NCBI RefSeq assembly: GCF_000712055.1
Contig: NZ_JOOA01000001.1
Location: 310,001-374,000, forward strand
Origin: Ruminococcus sp. HUN007
GTDB taxonomy: Bacteria > Bacillota > Clostridia > Oscillospirales > Ruminococcaceae
Length of the DNA stretch: 64,000 bases
Direction of reading: 5' to 3'
In this document: positions 8,555-18,000 of the stretch, in pieces
Position numbering within the stretch: position 1 is the first letter of the stretch
Layout: each line of letters opens with the position of its first letter
Made by a program: the position numbers and the translations under genes
The notes under the pieces: generated by a model
The model's input: only the letters and a program-made list of their open reading frames with translations
What the model was told of the DNA's origin: nothing
The model's database searches: none

Positions 8555-9264
8555 TATTCTTCACCGCCCTTCTGCTGTTTAAGAAAGAATTTTCCTGTTT
8601 CACTTTCAAGGTATTCTTCCTTTGTTCCGAAAAACACCGAGGAACCAATGTGAAGTATGTTCGTAGCGTAACGGATCGCTGCGGCTATGTCATGGGATAT
8701 CATAATTATTGTAATACCCTCATCATTCAGTTCTTTTATAAGCTCATACATCTCGGCTGTTACCTTCGGATCAAGACCTGATACAGGTTCATCAAGAAGA
8801 AGAACCTTTCTTGTGGCGCAAAGTGCTCTTGCAAGAAGAACACGCTGCTGCTGACCTCCTGACAGTTCACGGTAGCAGCGGTCTGCCAGATCGGTTATCC
8901 TCATCCTCTTCATATTTTCCGCAGCAAGAGCCTTTTCCTCTTTGTTATAGAAAGGTCTGAGACCGCATCTGCTCTGACATCCGGAAAGAACTATCTCACG
9001 GACTGAAGCAGGAAAATCACGCTGAACAACAGTCTGCTGAGGAAGATATCCTATCTCGTTGTTTTTAAGTCCGTCTCCCGGTATTATCTCACCTTTTATC
9101 GGAGGCTGCAGATGAAGCAGGGTTTTCATGAGTGTTGATTTACCCGATCCGTTTTCGCCGACTATACAAAGGTAATCCCCGGCGTTTACTGTAAAATTAA
9201 GATCTTCGGCTATTGTACGGTTGTCATAGCCGAGTGAAAGATCTTTTACTGTCAGCAGAGCCAT
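8554..9264 (-). CDS. znuC: Zinc ABC transporter ATP-binding protein
   Basis: A 236-residue ABC ATPase with Walker A GENGSGKSTLMKTL, signature LSGGQQQRVLLARAL, Walker B VLLLDEP and switch His in MISHD. It couples ATP hydrolysis to metal import through the ZnuB channel. The gene shares one base with both neighbours (znuA upstream, znuB downstream), pointing to translational coupling. Length is normal for the family. Confidence 0.92.
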   Translation of the reverse strand: MALLTVKDLSLGYDNRTIAEDLNFTVNAGDYLCIVGENGSGKSTLMKTLLHLQPPIKGEIIPGDGLKNNEIGYLPQQTVVQRDFPASVREIVLSGCQSRCGLRPFYNKEEKALAAENMKRMRITDLADRCYRELSGGQQQRVLLARALCATRKVLLLDEPVSGLDPKVTAEMYELIKELNDEGITIIMISHDIAAAIRYATNILHIGSSVFFGTKEEYLESETGKFFLKQQKGGEE

Positions 9265-10340
9265 TATTTTTCCTCCTGCTTAAGCGCTTCCTTAAGTGTT
9301 TCAAGGTTTTCAGTCATTACCGAAAGATAATCTTCTCCGTTTTTAATATCTTTTGACGTTACAGACTGCATTGAATTCATTGTAAGAACTTTCTGGTTTC
9401 TTTTCTTTGTGCTGTTTACGACAGTATCAGCTATTCTGTGATCGCTGCCTTCAATTGTAATAACTGAATCAAGTGAAAGCTCATCCACCTTGCCGGCAAG
9501 AAAAGTGATTGTTTCAAAGCTTGCCTCCGTTTCAGCTGAACATCCGACAAAAGCTGCATAATATGCAAGGCCGTAGTCATCGGTCATATAGCGGAACGGA
9601 AAACGGTCTCCGAAAAGAAGAGTCTTTACCGGAGCGGAATCTGTCACAGACTGGTACTCTGCATCAAGAGCATTTATTTTTGCGATATAGTCGTCTGCAT
9701 TCTTTCTGTAGACAGCAGAATTATCAGGATCTGCGTCGCTTACCGCTTTGGCGATGCTGTCAACGCACTTTGAGGCATTCTTAAGTGAGAGCCAGATATG
9801 CTCATCGTATTCTTTTTCTTCATCTTCGTGAGCATGCTCCTTCTCTTCATGAACACCGTCTTCATGTTCGTGTTCGTGGTCATGTTCATCTTCTTCCTGC
9901 ATGCCTTCAACAATTTCCTCTTCCTTTACTGATTCACCGAGGACATCCATCAGGTCAACAACGATCATATCACTGTTATTTGCTTCCTTTAGAACATCGT
10001 CCACCCATTTCTCAGATTCGCCGCCGATATATACAAAAACGTCACAATTCGATATGGTGAGAATGTCATCAGCTGAAGGCTGGTAGCTGTGAAGATCAAC
10101 GCCGCTGTCGAGAAGCATTGTAACTTCTGCGCCGGAAGCATCCTTTCCGAGAATATTTTTCGTCCAGTCATACTCCGGGAAAATACTTGTTACGATCTGC
10201 ACTTTACCGTCAGAAGATCCGTTTCCGGCTTCCGAAAATGAATCCGTTAAAGATATCGACTGTCCGTTGTCTGAAGAGCAGGCTGTCAGACACCCTGTTA
10301 ATACTGCTGATGCTGCTAAAAGTGATAATAATTTATTCAA
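9264..10340 (-). CDS. znuA: Zinc-binding lipoprotein of the ABC transporter
   Basis: A cluster A-I substrate-binding lipoprotein of about 358 residues. It has a signal peptide ending at an LTGC or LTAC lipobox. Metal-site histidines lie in DLHSYQPS and EYDEHIWLSLKN. Between them (about 150-185) is a loop very rich in His, Asp and Glu (EHDHEHEHEDG), typical of zinc-specific members. No ATG opens the frame. TTG at 10340 lies nine bases after a GGAGG site and is preferred over TTG 10346, which is only three bases from it. It lies 43 bases downstream of zur and is coupled to znuC. Confidence 0.9.
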   Translation of the reverse strand: MNKLLSLLAASAVLTGCLTACSSDNGQSISLTDSFSEAGNGSSDGKVQIVTSIFPEYDWTKNILGKDASGAEVTMLLDSGVDLHSYQPSADDILTISNCDVFVYIGGESEKWVDDVLKEANNSDMIVVDLMDVLGESVKEEEIVEGMQEEDEHDHEHEHEDGVHEEKEHAHEDEEKEYDEHIWLSLKNASKCVDSIAKAVSDADPDNSAVYRKNADDYIAKINALDAEYQSVTDSAPVKTLLFGDRFPFRYMTDDYGLAYYAAFVGCSAETEASFETITFLAGKVDELSLDSVITIEGSDHRIADTVVNSTKKRNQKVLTMNSMQSVTSKDIKNGEDYLSVMTENLETLKEALKQEEK

Positions 10341-10383
10341 AAACAAAACCTCCGTGTACTAATAAAACGTCAGGAAAACGCGG

Positions 10384-10800
10384 TTAAATACAGTTTTCAC
10401 AAAGTCCGTAAAATACCGTTCTTATCGGATCGAGTTTGAAACGGTGATCCTTGAAAAGATGTTCCTGTATTTCCTCGAGCTCATCGCAGTTAAGATGAAT
10501 AAGCTTCCCGCATTTCTGACATTTGCAGTGGTAGCAGACTTCCCCTCCGTCATGATGATGGTCTTTTCCTACATATTCAAAGCAGGCCGGACTGTTTCCG
10601 TCAATTATGTATTTGTTTATCATGCCCTCATCCACAAGGCTTTCGAGCTGGCGGTAAATGGTTGACTGACCGATAGATTCACCCTGTGATCTGAAGTACT
10701 CATAAACGTCACTTGCTGTAATATGCTTTCCCTGAAAGCTTTCAAGATATTCAAGCAGTATTTCACGCTGCTTTGTTTTATATTTTAAACGTGAATTCAT
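10384..10800 (-). CDS. zur: Fur-family zinc-responsive repressor
   Basis: A 138-residue Fur-family regulator: winged helix with GQSTIYRQLESLVDEGMI, then a metal-binding dimerisation domain with the HHHDGG segment and two CxxC-type pairs (CHKC-like CYHCKCQKCG and CENC), which hold structural zinc. It should bind its operator when zinc is plentiful and shut off the operon it heads. Zur rather than Fur or PerR is inferred from the znu genes that follow. Start ATG 10800 follows an AGAGGAG site. The operon promoter is flanked by two matching operator boxes. Confidence 0.9.
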   Translation of the reverse strand: MNSRLKYKTKQREILLEYLESFQGKHITASDVYEYFRSQGESIGQSTIYRQLESLVDEGMINKYIIDGNSPACFEYVGKDHHHDGGEVCYHCKCQKCGKLIHLNCDELEEIQEHLFKDHRFKLDPIRTVFYGLCENCI

Positions 10801-10825
10801 AAACCCAACTCCTCTTTAAAACAAA

Positions 10826-10889
10826 TGAGAACCATTCTCAATTATAGCATCGCATTTTCGCTTTGTCAATACATTTGAGAATGGTTCTT
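10826..10889 (-). promoter_or_regulatory. Zur operon promoter flanked by two Fur-type boxes
   Basis: On the minus strand TTGACA (10864-10869) and TATAAT (10841-10846) are 17 bases apart. A TGAGAACCATTCTCA box lies at 10826-10840, directly after the -10, and its inverted copy at about 10875-10889, just upstream of the -35. Both share AGAACCATTCTCAA. Occupation of either box would block RNA polymerase. Confidence 0.88.
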
Positions 10890-10967
10890 ATTTTTATTTT
10901 CATATTCAGTATAAAATTTTTCAGAAATACGCTGAATAATACAGCAGACCGGACTTGAGGCACATAA

Positions 10968-12131
10968 TTATCTCAGTTCAAAATCAATGTCAACGTGATA
11001 AATGATCTGCGAAACTGCAAGACCTTCTACTGTGGCATCCTTTTCCCTTGCCTGATCAACAACATTTTTAAGAGAGCTCATTGATACGAACTGGCTGAAA
11101 ACCTCATCTTTCTTCTTTGTGTCACCGAGAATATCTGAATTGAACACTCTGAAAACTGCATTCTGCAGAGGCAGATAGTCCGAAAGCTGTGAACGGAAAG
11201 CTTCAGCAGCCTGGTCATCCGGTCTTAAAAGGAGCATATCGTCACCAATGTGAAGAAAATCAGCAAAAACACGTTCCGCGCATATTTCCGGTATGAAGCA
11301 GTGGCATTCTTCAGCGAGGGTTCGGTCTCCGGTGATCTTTGCTGTATCGTCAACAATGCTCATGTACTCTTCTTCAGAGTTTATCTTACTGTAAAGCTTC
11401 ATGTACTCCGCTACTGCGTTAAACAGCTTTTCCCTGCCTTCTTTACCTGCATAACGGTACTTTCTCATGGTGTCGTCATCCTGAATTATGAAGAAAAACT
11501 GCTTTTCAGATACAAAACCGTCAACATTCCATTTTTCCGTTACCGTTTCGAGTTTTTTGCTGAGTACAGGTACCGGTACATCATTGATACGGCATTCGCA
11601 GATAACATTTGAACCGTTTCTGCTTGTATAGACCTTTACGTATGTGATCTTCTGGTCACCAAGCCTGCGCACGATATCTTTGCCTATGAGATCCCAGTAC
11701 TCTGATACTTCATTCGGTTTTCCTTTTCCGGCACCTGTAATATTGCTTGCATAAACAGTCCACTTATGCTCATTGCCTGCAAAGTATGAGGTAACATTTC
11801 CTGCCGGACGGTTATCTGCAACATTCTTAAGTCCGTTCATAAAAGAATATGCAAACATACCGAGTGCCATACCGAGAGCTGATTCAGTGTCTTTTCCCGC
11901 TCCCACGCTGCACTCGATCATTTCCGTTTCCCATTCATCACTCCAGACCGAGAAAACAATGTTCACAAAATTGTCCCTTGCTTCATGTACATTTGGGGTT
12001 ATGCTTATTTTAAGTTCAGGAATGTAAACTGAGTTTCCCTTTCTTTCAGACTTAAGTTCGATCAGTTCGGAAAGACCTCCGTCAAGTATTCTGTTCTTTA
12101 CTTCTTCTGCTGTTAAAACTGCTGATGCCAT
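10968..12131 (-). CDS. Conserved hypothetical protein, DUF6348-like
   Basis: A 387-residue soluble protein with no signal peptide or membrane segment. The N-terminal half (about 25-210) resembles the DUF6348 family in the pattern ITPNVHEARDNFVNIVFSVWSDEWETEMIECSVGAG (shown here only as a family-like segment), but I place it there with low certainty. The C-terminal half (about 220-387) has no recognisable motif. GGAAGGAG precedes the ATG at 12131. It lies 19 bases after the GNAT gene on the same strand and may share its transcript. No function can be assigned. Confidence 0.7.
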   Translation of the reverse strand: MASAVLTAEEVKNRILDGGLSELIELKSERKGNSVYIPELKISITPNVHEARDNFVNIVFSVWSDEWETEMIECSVGAGKDTESALGMALGMFAYSFMNGLKNVADNRPAGNVTSYFAGNEHKWTVYASNITGAGKGKPNEVSEYWDLIGKDIVRRLGDQKITYVKVYTSRNGSNVICECRINDVPVPVLSKKLETVTEKWNVDGFVSEKQFFFIIQDDDTMRKYRYAGKEGREKLFNAVAEYMKLYSKINSEEEYMSIVDDTAKITGDRTLAEECHCFIPEICAERVFADFLHIGDDMLLLRPDDQAAEAFRSQLSDYLPLQNAVFRVFNSDILGDTKKKDEVFSQFVSMSSLKNVVDQAREKDATVEGLAVSQIIYHVDIDFELR

Positions 12132-12150
12132 TATTAAAATTCTCCTTCCA

Positions 12151-12624
12151 TTAAAGTATAGTTTCCATTACGACCTTCTGAGCCTTCATTCCCATTGTCT
12201 CATAGAATTTCATTGCTCCGGGATTACAGCTCCATACATTCAGTGTTACATTGTAAAATTTATGTTCCCTTGCATATTCAAGTACATGATCGTAAAGAGA
12301 TCTGCCGACACCTTCGCCTCTGCTTGTTTCGTCAACACAGATATCATCAATATACAGCGTGGAAATGCTGGTCATAACGCTGTCTTCCTTCTGATATTTG
12401 TGAATACAGAAGGCATGCCCGATAACCCTGCCATCTTCATCTTCGCAGACAAATACAGGAGTTTTTTCGTCCCCTATTATTGCCTTAAGTTCCTCAGCAT
12501 TATACTTGGTAGCCGGACCTTTAAACAGGTCAGGACGGCCGTTATGATGAACCATATCCACCTGAACAAGAAGTTCGAGTATTCTGTCAATATCATTTTC
12601 CGCAGCTCTTCTGACTTTATTCAT
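12151..12624 (-). CDS. GNAT-family N-acetyltransferase
   Basis: A 157-residue single-domain GNAT protein. The acetyl-CoA pyrophosphate loop is seen in ETSRGEGVGRSLYDHVLEYA, followed by the NVTLNVWSCNPGAMKFYETMGM strand-helix of motif B. It should move an acetyl group from acetyl-CoA to an amine, but the substrate cannot be read. It is first in a two-gene unit with the hypothetical gene downstream. Its promoter is back to back with that of the helicase gene. Confidence 0.88.
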   Translation of the reverse strand: MNKVRRAAENDIDRILELLVQVDMVHHNGRPDLFKGPATKYNAEELKAIIGDEKTPVFVCEDEDGRVIGHAFCIHKYQKEDSVMTSISTLYIDDICVDETSRGEGVGRSLYDHVLEYAREHKFYNVTLNVWSCNPGAMKFYETMGMKAQKVVMETIL

Positions 12625-12655
12625 TTTTCATTTCTCCTTATTTCGATTATATAAA

Positions 12656-12684
12656 ATTATATCACAAATATCACCATCTATCAA
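12656..12684 (-). promoter_or_regulatory. Promoter of the GNAT gene
   Basis: TTGATA (12679-12684), 17 bases, TATAAT (12656-12661) on the minus strand, about 30 bases before ATG 12624. Confidence 0.8.
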
Positions 12685-12736
12685 TATTCCAAAAATCTTT
12701 TATTACTTTAAATGTTAAATAACGACATAGATTCGC

Positions 12737-12765
12737 TTGATTTTCACGGTAAAAAACAGTATAAT
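12737..12765 (+). promoter_or_regulatory. Promoter of the UvrD-like helicase gene
   Basis: TTGATT (12737-12742), 17 bases, TATAAT (12760-12765). It lies inside the longest open frame, which argues that the protein starts at ATG 12805 and not at ATG 12712. Confidence 0.78.
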
Positions 12766-12804
12766 GGTAAAGATAATATTTTGTTTAACAAGAACGGATG
12801 CAAA

Positions 12805-14964
12805 ATGGAATTTACTGAATTCAGAAAGAAATACAACATAACACTCAATCCCCAGCAGGAAAGTGCCGTTACCCGCGCAGACGGCCAGACCCTGCTTCTT
12901 GCTGTACCCGGAAGCGGAAAAACCACTGTTATTGTTGCAAGGCTCGGATACATGCTCTACTGCAAGGGCGTAAAGCCGGAAAACATACTTACAATGACAT
13001 ACAATGTTTCCGCTGCAGCAGATATGAAAAAACGATTCTTTGACAAATTCGGCTGTGAATTTGAAGGCAGAATTGAATTTCGTACCATCAACGGTTTCTG
13101 CGCCAAAGTTATAATGATGTATGAACGTACAAGAAATACATCCGCCTTCTCCCTGCTTGACGAAGGAAAAGTGACAAAAATAATAAAGGCACTGTACGTA
13201 AATATGACACGTGAATTTCCGTCTGAAAGTACTGTAAAGGAACTGAAGACCAAACTTATCTACTGTCGTAACATGATGCTGAAACCTGATGAGATCAGAA
13301 AGATAAAGGTTGGCGAGATCGATTTCTATTCATTTTTTACCGCTTACAGAAACTACAAAAGTGAAAACAGAGTCATGGACTTTGATGATCAGCTTGAATT
13401 TGCACTGAAGATCCTTTTAAAAAACCAGGACATTCTCACCTACTGCCAGAACAGATTCAGATATATAAGCATAGACGAGGCTCAGGACACCTCAAAGATA
13501 CAGCACATGATAATACGTCTGCTTGCAAGCCGCTATAAAAACATTTTCATGGTAGGCGACGAAGACCAGAGCATATACGGTTTCCGTGCCGCATATCCGC
13601 AGGCTCTCCTTGAATTCAATACCGTATATCCTGAAGGAAAAGTGCTTCTTATGGAGCAGAATTACCGTTCTTCAGCTGATATTGTAAACAAGGCGAACAG
13701 CTTTATAAAGCAGAACCGCTGCCGTCACGACAAGAACATGTTTACCGAAAATCCGGCCGGTCTTCCGGTGAGAAGGATCGTCCTCAAAGACTGTAAGTAT
13801 CAGTACAGCTATATCCAGAAAATGACCGAGGATTCTGACGACGAGCTTGCTGTTCTTTACAGGAACAATGAATCAGCGCTCCCGATAATAGATATTTTCG
13901 AGAAAAACGGAATCGGGTACCGTCTCAAGGAAAATGATGGCGTTTTCTTTTCAGTAAACTGCATTTACGACATTCTGAGCATTCTTCAGTTTGCATTTGC
14001 TCCCTGGGACGCCGCTCTCTTTCTTGAATTCTACTACAAGATCGGGCTCAAGATAAAAAAGGATATAGTCACTCGTTCGCTGGTAAAACATAAAAACAGC
14101 AATATCTCCTTTTTCCGTACCCTTGAAAAGGATGACGGCCTTGAAAAATGGCATTACAAGCTTCTGAAGGAAACTGAACATAACTTTAATCATTTAAGAA
14201 AACTTAACAGTTTCAGTGCAATAACTTTTATTCTTAGTAAAATGGAATACGGAAAGTTTATGAAAAGCCGCGGTCTCGATGAAACAAAGGTAAAAACACT
14301 TCTGGCACTGGCAAATCAGAATCCGGATCTCAGCCTTTTTCTTGCCCGCATGACTGAACTTAAGAATATTGTAACAAACGGCTCATCTGATCCGGACAGC
14401 AAAATCATTCTTTCAACTATCCACTCAAGCAAGGGACTTGAATATGACAATGTTCTGCTTATCGATGTCCGCGACGGTATTATGCCGTCTTCATCAGTCT
14501 GCGGCGAAGATGAAGAGGACATGACCGAATCACAGCGAAATGATCTTGAAGAAGAACGAAGACTGTTTTACGTTGGTGTCACAAGGGCAAAACACTCACT
14601 TGCGATATTTGACTACGAAGCCGCATACGGCGTAAAAAATGAAACCGCAGCTTTCACCCGTCAGCTCTTCGGCATTGAAACAGATAAAAAGAAAAAATCC
14701 CAGAAGTCCGAAAAAACAAGCACACTGAAAATCAAAGCACCCTCTGCTGCCGATAAAGCAAAAGTCAGAAAAAAGGAAGAAGATGCACTGAAAGTTTTAA
14801 AGAAATACAAACCGGGAACAAGAATAAACCACCGTGTTTACGGCACCGGAGTAATAGAGGAAATCAAAGCCCCTATATGCCGCGTCCTTATCGACGGCGG
14901 CGACATACATTCGTTTGATATTGTCTATTGCATTTCAAATGATATTGTTTCAATAGCAAAATAA
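12805..14964 (+). CDS. UvrD/Rep-family superfamily 1 DNA helicase
   Basis: An SF1A helicase of 719 residues from ATG 12805. Helicase motifs appear in order: Q-motif LNPQQESAV, Walker A AVPGSGKTT, Walker B ISIDEAQD, motif III VGDEDQSIYGFRAA, motif IV EQNYRSS, motif V STIHSSKGLEYDNV and motif VI RRLFYVGVTRAK. The C-terminus (about 660-715) ends in a Lys-rich linker and a small domain, GTRINHRVYGTGVIEEI, of the type seen at the end of UvrD/PcrA. It unwinds DNA 3' to 5' in repair or replication restart. It is shorter than canonical PcrA, so it may be an accessory paralogue. The promoter inside the longer frame fixes the start. Confidence 0.88.
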   Translation: MEFTEFRKKYNITLNPQQESAVTRADGQTLLLAVPGSGKTTVIVARLGYMLYCKGVKPENILTMTYNVSAAADMKKRFFDKFGCEFEGRIEFRTINGFCAKVIMMYERTRNTSAFSLLDEGKVTKIIKALYVNMTREFPSESTVKELKTKLIYCRNMMLKPDEIRKIKVGEIDFYSFFTAYRNYKSENRVMDFDDQLEFALKILLKNQDILTYCQNRFRYISIDEAQDTSKIQHMIIRLLASRYKNIFMVGDEDQSIYGFRAAYPQALLEFNTVYPEGKVLLMEQNYRSSADIVNKANSFIKQNRCRHDKNMFTENPAGLPVRRIVLKDCKYQYSYIQKMTEDSDDELAVLYRNNESALPIIDIFEKNGIGYRLKENDGVFFSVNCIYDILSILQFAFAPWDAALFLEFYYKIGLKIKKDIVTRSLVKHKNSNISFFRTLEKDDGLEKWHYKLLKETEHNFNHLRKLNSFSAITFILSKMEYGKFMKSRGLDETKVKTLLALANQNPDLSLFLARMTELKNIVTNGSSDPDSKIILSTIHSSKGLEYDNVLLIDVRDGIMPSSSVCGEDEEDMTESQRNDLEEERRLFYVGVTRAKHSLAIFDYEAAYGVKNETAAFTRQLFGIETDKKKKSQKSEKTSTLKIKAPSAADKAKVRKKEEDALKVLKKYKPGTRINHRVYGTGVIEEIKAPICRVLIDGGDIHSFDIVYCISNDIVSIAK

Positions 14965-14988
14965 TGCGATGTTCATAAGCTGCATAAC

Positions 14989-15037
14989 AAAACACACCTT
15001 TCGTGAACCGTTCGTTCACTGAAAGGTGTGTTTTTAT
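14989..15037. terminator. Bidirectional terminator between the helicase gene and polC
   Basis: AAACACACCTTTC pairs with GAAAGGTGTGTTT around a loop with a smaller inverted repeat (GTGAACcgttcgTTCAC). A and T runs on the two flanks serve both convergent genes. Confidence 0.9.
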
Positions 15038-15072
15038 TATATTTCGAGTCTGAAAGTCATCCGAAAGAATCA

Positions 15073-18000
15073 TCAGAACAGCGTCATCTGGCTGGACTTC
15101 GGAAGGTCGCCGAATGTGCCCATCTTTTCGAAAAGTTCAATAACCGACTTGGAAGCACCGCTGTTTGCCTGGAATTCCTCAATGGAAATGAAGTTTCTTT
15201 CCTGTGCAGCCTTGTAAAGGTTGTTTGCAGCTGAACCGCCGATGCCCGGGATCGAGCTAAACGGAATTCTTATCTTTCCGTCTTCGATAAGGAACTTGTA
15301 GGCATGTGACTTGTAAAGGTCAAGCGGAAGGAATGAAAAACCGCGGACAAGCATCTCATTAATGATGTAAAGAGTATCAAGTGTGGCACTTTCCTTTGCT
15401 GAACGCTCATTTCCCATCTCACGTAGTGCAATGATCTTGTCATGTACCGCTTCCCTGCCGAGTACAGCAGTGGTCGCGTCAAAGTCCGTGCCTCGTACTG
15501 TGAAGTAGGTAGCATAGAATTCAAGCGGCATGTGAAGCTTGAACCAGGCAAGCTTGATAGCAGCAATAACGTAGGCCGCCGCATGAGCTTTCGGGAACAT
15601 GTACTTGATCTTGAGACAGCTTTCGATGTACCATTCAGGAACATCGTGATCGCGGAGCATCTGTATTCTCTCCGGAGTAAAAGTCTTAGGAGCCTTACCC
15701 TTTCGTGTATCCTCCATGATCTGGAATGCCTGTTTCGGTTCAACTCCCTTGTAAAGCAGATAAGTCATGATACTGTCTCGTGTACCGATAACGTCAGAAA
15801 TCGTACATGTGCCGGAATCGATAAGATCCTTGGCATTTCCGAGCCATACGTCCGTACCGTGCGAAAGTCCTGATACCTGAAGAAAGTCACTGAACTTTGT
15901 CGGTCTTGAGTCCATGAGCATCTGGATGGTAAATCCGGTACCCATTTCAGGAATACCAAGACTTCCTGTAGGACAGAAAATATCCTCACCGTCAACCCCG
16001 AGAACGGAAGCGTCGGTGATCATTCTTATAACGTCAGGATCAGATGTAGGAACATCCTTGATAAGCATTCCCGTCATATCTTCAAGATGCTTGTAAAGAG
16101 TCGGAACGACATGTCCGAGTTCGTCAAGCTTAAGAATAGTATCGTGCAGTGAATGGAAGTCGAAGTGGGTGGTAATAACATCACTGTCGGCAGAATCAGC
16201 CGGATGCTGAACCGGTGTGAAATCATATACCTCATAATCGTTAGGAACAACGACCATTCCTCCCGGATGCTGACCGGTAGTCTTTTTAACGCCGGTACAG
16301 CCCTTGGCAAGTCTGAGTATTTCTGCTGTATTAACTTCGAGTCCCATGTCCTGGCAGTAACCCTTGGCATAACCAAAGGCAGTTTTTTCAGCTACGGTCG
16401 AGATAGTACCGGCCTTGAACACGTTGTCACGTCCGAAAAGCTGTTCAGTATAACGGTGGGCTGAGGACTGATATTCGCCCGAGAAGTTAAGGTCGATATC
16501 CGGTGCCTTGTCGCCGTCGAATCCAAGGAAGGTTTCGAACGGAATGTCGTGTCCTTCCCTGAGCATGTCGGTACCACACTTCGGACAGAATTTCTGCGGA
16601 AGGTCAAAGCCTGATCCGTATGTACCTGAAGTATCAAATTCACTGTACTTGCACTTCGGACAGATGTAATGCGGACAAAGCGGATTTACTTCTGAAATAC
16701 CCGCCATGGAAGCAACGAATGATGAGCCAACTGATCCTCGTGAACCAACCTGATATCCGTGCTCGACCGAGTTCCATACAAGCTTCTGGGCAATGATGTA
16801 AAGTACGGCAAATCCGTGCTTGATGATAGATGAAAGCTCACGGTCAAGTCGTTTTTCTACTATTTCAGGAAGCGGATCACCGTAAATTTCATGAGCCTTG
16901 TCATGAGTTATACGTACAAGATCCTCTTCGGCTCCGTCAATGGTAGGCGTATAGGTTCCCTTCGGGATCGGTCGGACTTCCTCAATCATGTCGGCAATAA
17001 GGTTTGTGTTTTTTACAACTACCTCATAGGCTTTTTCCTCACCGAGATAAGTAAATTCGCCGAGCATCTCGTCAGTGGTGCGCAGGAAAAGCGGAGGCTG
17101 GTCATTGTCCTTGAAGCCGTTTCCGGTCTGAAGTACCTTACGGAAAATATCATCTTCCTTATCCATGAAATGAACGTCGCATGTTGCAACTACCGGAAGA
17201 CCAAGTTCCTCACCGAGAGCGACTATCTTCTTATTGTAATCGATAAGTTCTTCTTCACTCTTGGCTGTACCGCTTCTCAGCATAAAAGCATTATTTGCAT
17301 GCGGCTGTATCTCGAGATAATCGTAGAACTTTGCAAGTTCCACTACCTTTTCGTGCGGCTGGTTCTCCACAAGAGCCTGGAAGAGTTCACCTGCCTCGCA
17401 GGCGCTTCCGAAAATAAGACCTTCCCTGTGTTTTTCGAGAACAGACTTCGGCATAAGAGGCTTCTTGTAGAAATAGTCAAGATGGCCGTAAGATACCATT
17501 TTATAAAGATTCTTAAGTCCGAGCTGATTTTTTACGAGAATGATCTGGTGATATGACTTGAGTTTCTTTACGTCGATTTTTTCAATGTTTGAATTAAGAT
17601 CAGAAAGAACCTTTATGTTATTTTCATTCTTTATGTTTTCAATTATTTTTATATAGATCTTTGCAAGAATTCTTGCATCGTCGGCTGCCCTGTGGTGTTC
17701 GAACTTGCCTAGCTTAAGATGCTTGGCTACCGTATCGAGCTTGTGCTTTGCAAGATCCTTGAGTACTGCTCTGCAGAGATAAAGCGTATCGATAAACTTG
17801 TATTCAAAGCTGATGCCGTTACGCTTTGCACATTCATTGATAAATGATGTATCGAACTGAGCGTTGTGGGCAACGAGTACCGGTCTGTCACCGCAGTATT
17901 CCATGAACTGACGAAGTGCTTCGGCTTCATCAGGAGCATTTTCCACCATGGCACCTGTAATACCGGTTAGTTCAGTTATATTCGGCGGTATAGGTCTGCC

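Noticed and set aside
12712..12804. Upstream start for the helicase at ATG 12712
   Set aside because: A good promoter (TTGATT-17-TATAAT) lies inside this stretch, and helicase homology begins only after ATG 12805.
15442..17556. Several plus-strand ORFs of 60-220 codons across polC
   Set aside because: They are shadows in a highly conserved 1,448-codon minus-strand gene.
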